Below, piece after piece: positions 63,976-64,000 of a stretch of DNA of 64,000 nucleotides. The stretch spans positions 744,001-808,000 of the forward strand of contig CAVOGY010000007.1 in NCBI GenBank assembly GCA_963695675.1, given 5' to 3'. The notes under the pieces were generated by a model. The model was not told the DNA's origin. It saw only the letters and a list, made by a program, of their open reading frames with translations, and did no database searches. Origin of the DNA: DASUPK01 sp963695675. GTDB lineage: Bacteria > Actinomycetota > Thermoleophilia > Solirubrobacterales > 70-9. The first letter of the stretch is position 1. Each line of letters starts with the position of its first letter. Made by a program: the position numbers and the translations under genes.

Positions 63976-64000
63976 ACCGCCGCCGAATCTACGACCACAA

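Noticed and set aside
1..64000. tRNA or rRNA genes, integrase, transposase or phage genes
   Set aside because: None of the typical T-loop sequences, rRNA segments or mobile-element enzymes were found on either strand.

Overview
The window looks like chromosome from a high-GC actinobacterium, most probably of the class Thermoleophilia (Solirubrobacterales-like). This is an inference from four things: the high GC content, frequent GTG/TTG starts, the actinobacterial gene order rpmE / prfA-prmC-tsaC / wecA / atpI-atpB-atpE-atpF, and the tandem ArsA-like ATPase pair known from mycobacteria as BagAB. I see no tRNA, rRNA, CRISPR array, prophage or insertion sequence. Nearly all of the window is coding, with short operons on both strands.

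Region 1 (1-20.5 kb, mostly minus strand) is the conserved core, split by insertions. It reads rpmE and a DUF1385 gene, then prfA-prmC-tsaC, then glyA, a cell-surface polysaccharide set (DUF354, sugar-phosphate transferase, asnB, wecA), then the ATP synthase F0 genes. Between these sit an ApbE / ferric-reductase-like operon, an OmpR two-component system, a sulfotransferase and an ECF sigma / anti-sigma pair.

Region 2 (20.6-42.4 kb) is respiratory and acyl-CoA metabolism. It has an Asp-nucleophile hydrolase behind a twin operator, a NarL-type two-component pair, a lipoprotein cytochrome c, etfB-etfA-ETF:quinone oxidoreductase, a second sigma / anti-sigma pair beside a frameshifted secreted lipoprotein, a split B12-dependent mutase whose active-site residues look like isobutyryl-CoA mutase, thiolase, pepA, a PaaI thioesterase, an HxlR regulator, acyl-CoA dehydrogenase and the mutase chaperone MeaB. 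Together these suggest beta-oxidation and branched or odd-chain acyl-CoA use, with electrons passing through ETF to quinone.

Region 3 (41.8-47.2 kb) holds an acyltransferase, GT4 glucosyltransferase, GH57 branching enzyme and two methyltransferases. The set matches the mycobacterial methylglucose lipopolysaccharide locus in content. Region 4 (47.2-59.9 kb) has a cysteine-less DksA-like protein, DipZ, an adenylyl cyclase, a Lon-domain protein, gamma-glutamyltransferase, a ParA-FtsZ operon (FtsZ carries a long proline-rich N-terminal extension), the BagAB-like ATPases and a large unknown protein. Region 5 (60-64 kb) has the housekeeping sigma factor, a YihY membrane protein and glpX.

The least expected signals are not ordinary genes. 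One dispersed repeat family begins exactly at stop codons. A second family forms nested double hairpins and in two cases supplies the start region of a gene. A 165-bp element with 21-bp inverted ends lies inside the etf operon. Two genes can only be given a full-length N-terminus by a CTG start inside a CTGA overlap. About 15 genes have a -10 box 6-8 bases before the start codon, which points to leaderless mRNAs.
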